From the NCBI GenBank assembly GCA_900770405.1, contig CAAGKL010000381.1, positions 1 through 5,297 on the forward strand: a stretch of 5,297 bases of DNA, written 5' to 3'. This DNA comes from Clostridia bacterium. Lineage in GTDB: Bacteria; Bacillota; Clostridia; UBA1381. Made by a program: the position numbers and the translations under genes. Below are positions 5,134 through 5,297 of the stretch, piece after piece. Under the pieces are notes generated by a model, which did no database searches, was not told the origin of the DNA, and saw only the letters and a program-made list of their open reading frames with translations. Each line of letters begins with the position of its first letter. Position 1 is the first letter of the stretch.

Positions 5134-5297
5134 TATTCCGATTGTATCGGCTATCTTTCAAAGTACGGTATTATTAAAGGTTACGCAGATAACACATTCA
5201 GACCGAATGATAATGTTAGCCGTGCAGAATTTGTGGCAATGACGGTTAGATTTAATTCTCTGTTTAATGATGTTAAGAAAGGCAGCTACACCGTAAA
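5134..5297 (+). CDS. S-layer-homology (SLH) domain fragment, runs off the window
   Basis: Frame 1 from 5134 reads YSDCIGYLSKYGIIKGYADN then TFRPNDNVSRAEFVAMTVRF, a clear SLH domain: the 'GII.GY.DGTF.P' and 'tRAEf..m' consensus blocks are present. NSLFNDVKKGSYTV follows, typical of the linker leading to another SLH repeat. SLH domains anchor secreted proteins to pyruvylated cell-wall polymers outside the cell. No start codon, signal peptide or ribosome binding site of its own is visible. The frame is open leftward into the AraC remnant as far as ATG 4903 and rightward past the window end. GC content is about 37%, against about 62% in the 231 bases before it, so this piece comes from a different sequence background. 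It may be a recombination product or an assembly join. Confidence 0.8.

Noticed and set aside
1..5297. tRNA, rRNA, CRISPR array, insertion sequence or att-site signals
   Set aside because: I saw no repeated spacers, cloverleaf-like arms with a CCA-type end, transposase motifs or terminal inverted repeats on either strand by eye.

Overview
The window reads like a chromosomal stretch from a fairly GC-rich member of the Clostridia (Bacillota), probably an Oscillospirales-type gut anaerobe. This rests on the strong AGGAGGTGAT-type ribosome binding sites, the GC-ending codons, and the accessory genes present (a Tam-like methyltransferase, TetR, an alpha/beta hydrolase, GNAT-YoaP proteins and a Rob/AraC-type regulator). 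The taxonomic placement is inference. Every gene I can support is on the + strand.

Layout. Positions 1-600 hold the 3' three quarters of dapB (lysine/diaminopimelate synthesis). It overlaps by one base a YpsA-like SLOG-fold protein (600-1064), which is followed by a short hairpin terminator. Next is a Tam-like SAM methyltransferase. Its natural start at 1105 has a near-perfect ribosome binding site, but codon 4, normally a conserved Trp, is TGA, leaving only 1198-1884 open. The stop of that gene lies in the loop of a strong terminator, and a consensus sigma-A promoter (TTGACA, 17 bp, TATAAT) follows directly. That promoter carries overlapping palindromes and drives a TetR regulator (1974-2603). 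An alpha/beta hydrolase (2600-3280) would be the TetR gene's partner, but it has an ATA where its start codon should be and an in-frame TAG at codon 86. Two tandem paralogues follow (3314-4060 and 4081-4818), each a GNAT acetyltransferase domain joined to a thioredoxin-like YoaP domain, and both are intact. The right end (4903-5133) is the start of an AraC/Rob-type regulator carrying two frameshifts. It runs abruptly into part of an S-layer-homology (SLH) domain coding sequence (5134-5297) of very different base composition.

How the parts fit. dapB and the SLOG gene look translationally coupled. TetR and the hydrolase formed an autoregulated pair with what was probably an ATGA stop/start overlap. 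The two GNAT-YoaP genes form a second small unit. The housekeeping gene, the SLOG gene, TetR and the GNAT-YoaP pair are intact, whereas the methyltransferase, the hydrolase and the AraC gene are each damaged. Either this is a decaying accessory region, or it is a low-coverage or chimeric assembly, with the last ~165 bases being the most suspect.

I do not see convincing evidence for a new multi-gene system. The observations most worth a second look are the cluster of precise lesions, the GNAT-thioredoxin-like tandem pair, and the AraC/SLH junction, which keeps one reading frame open.
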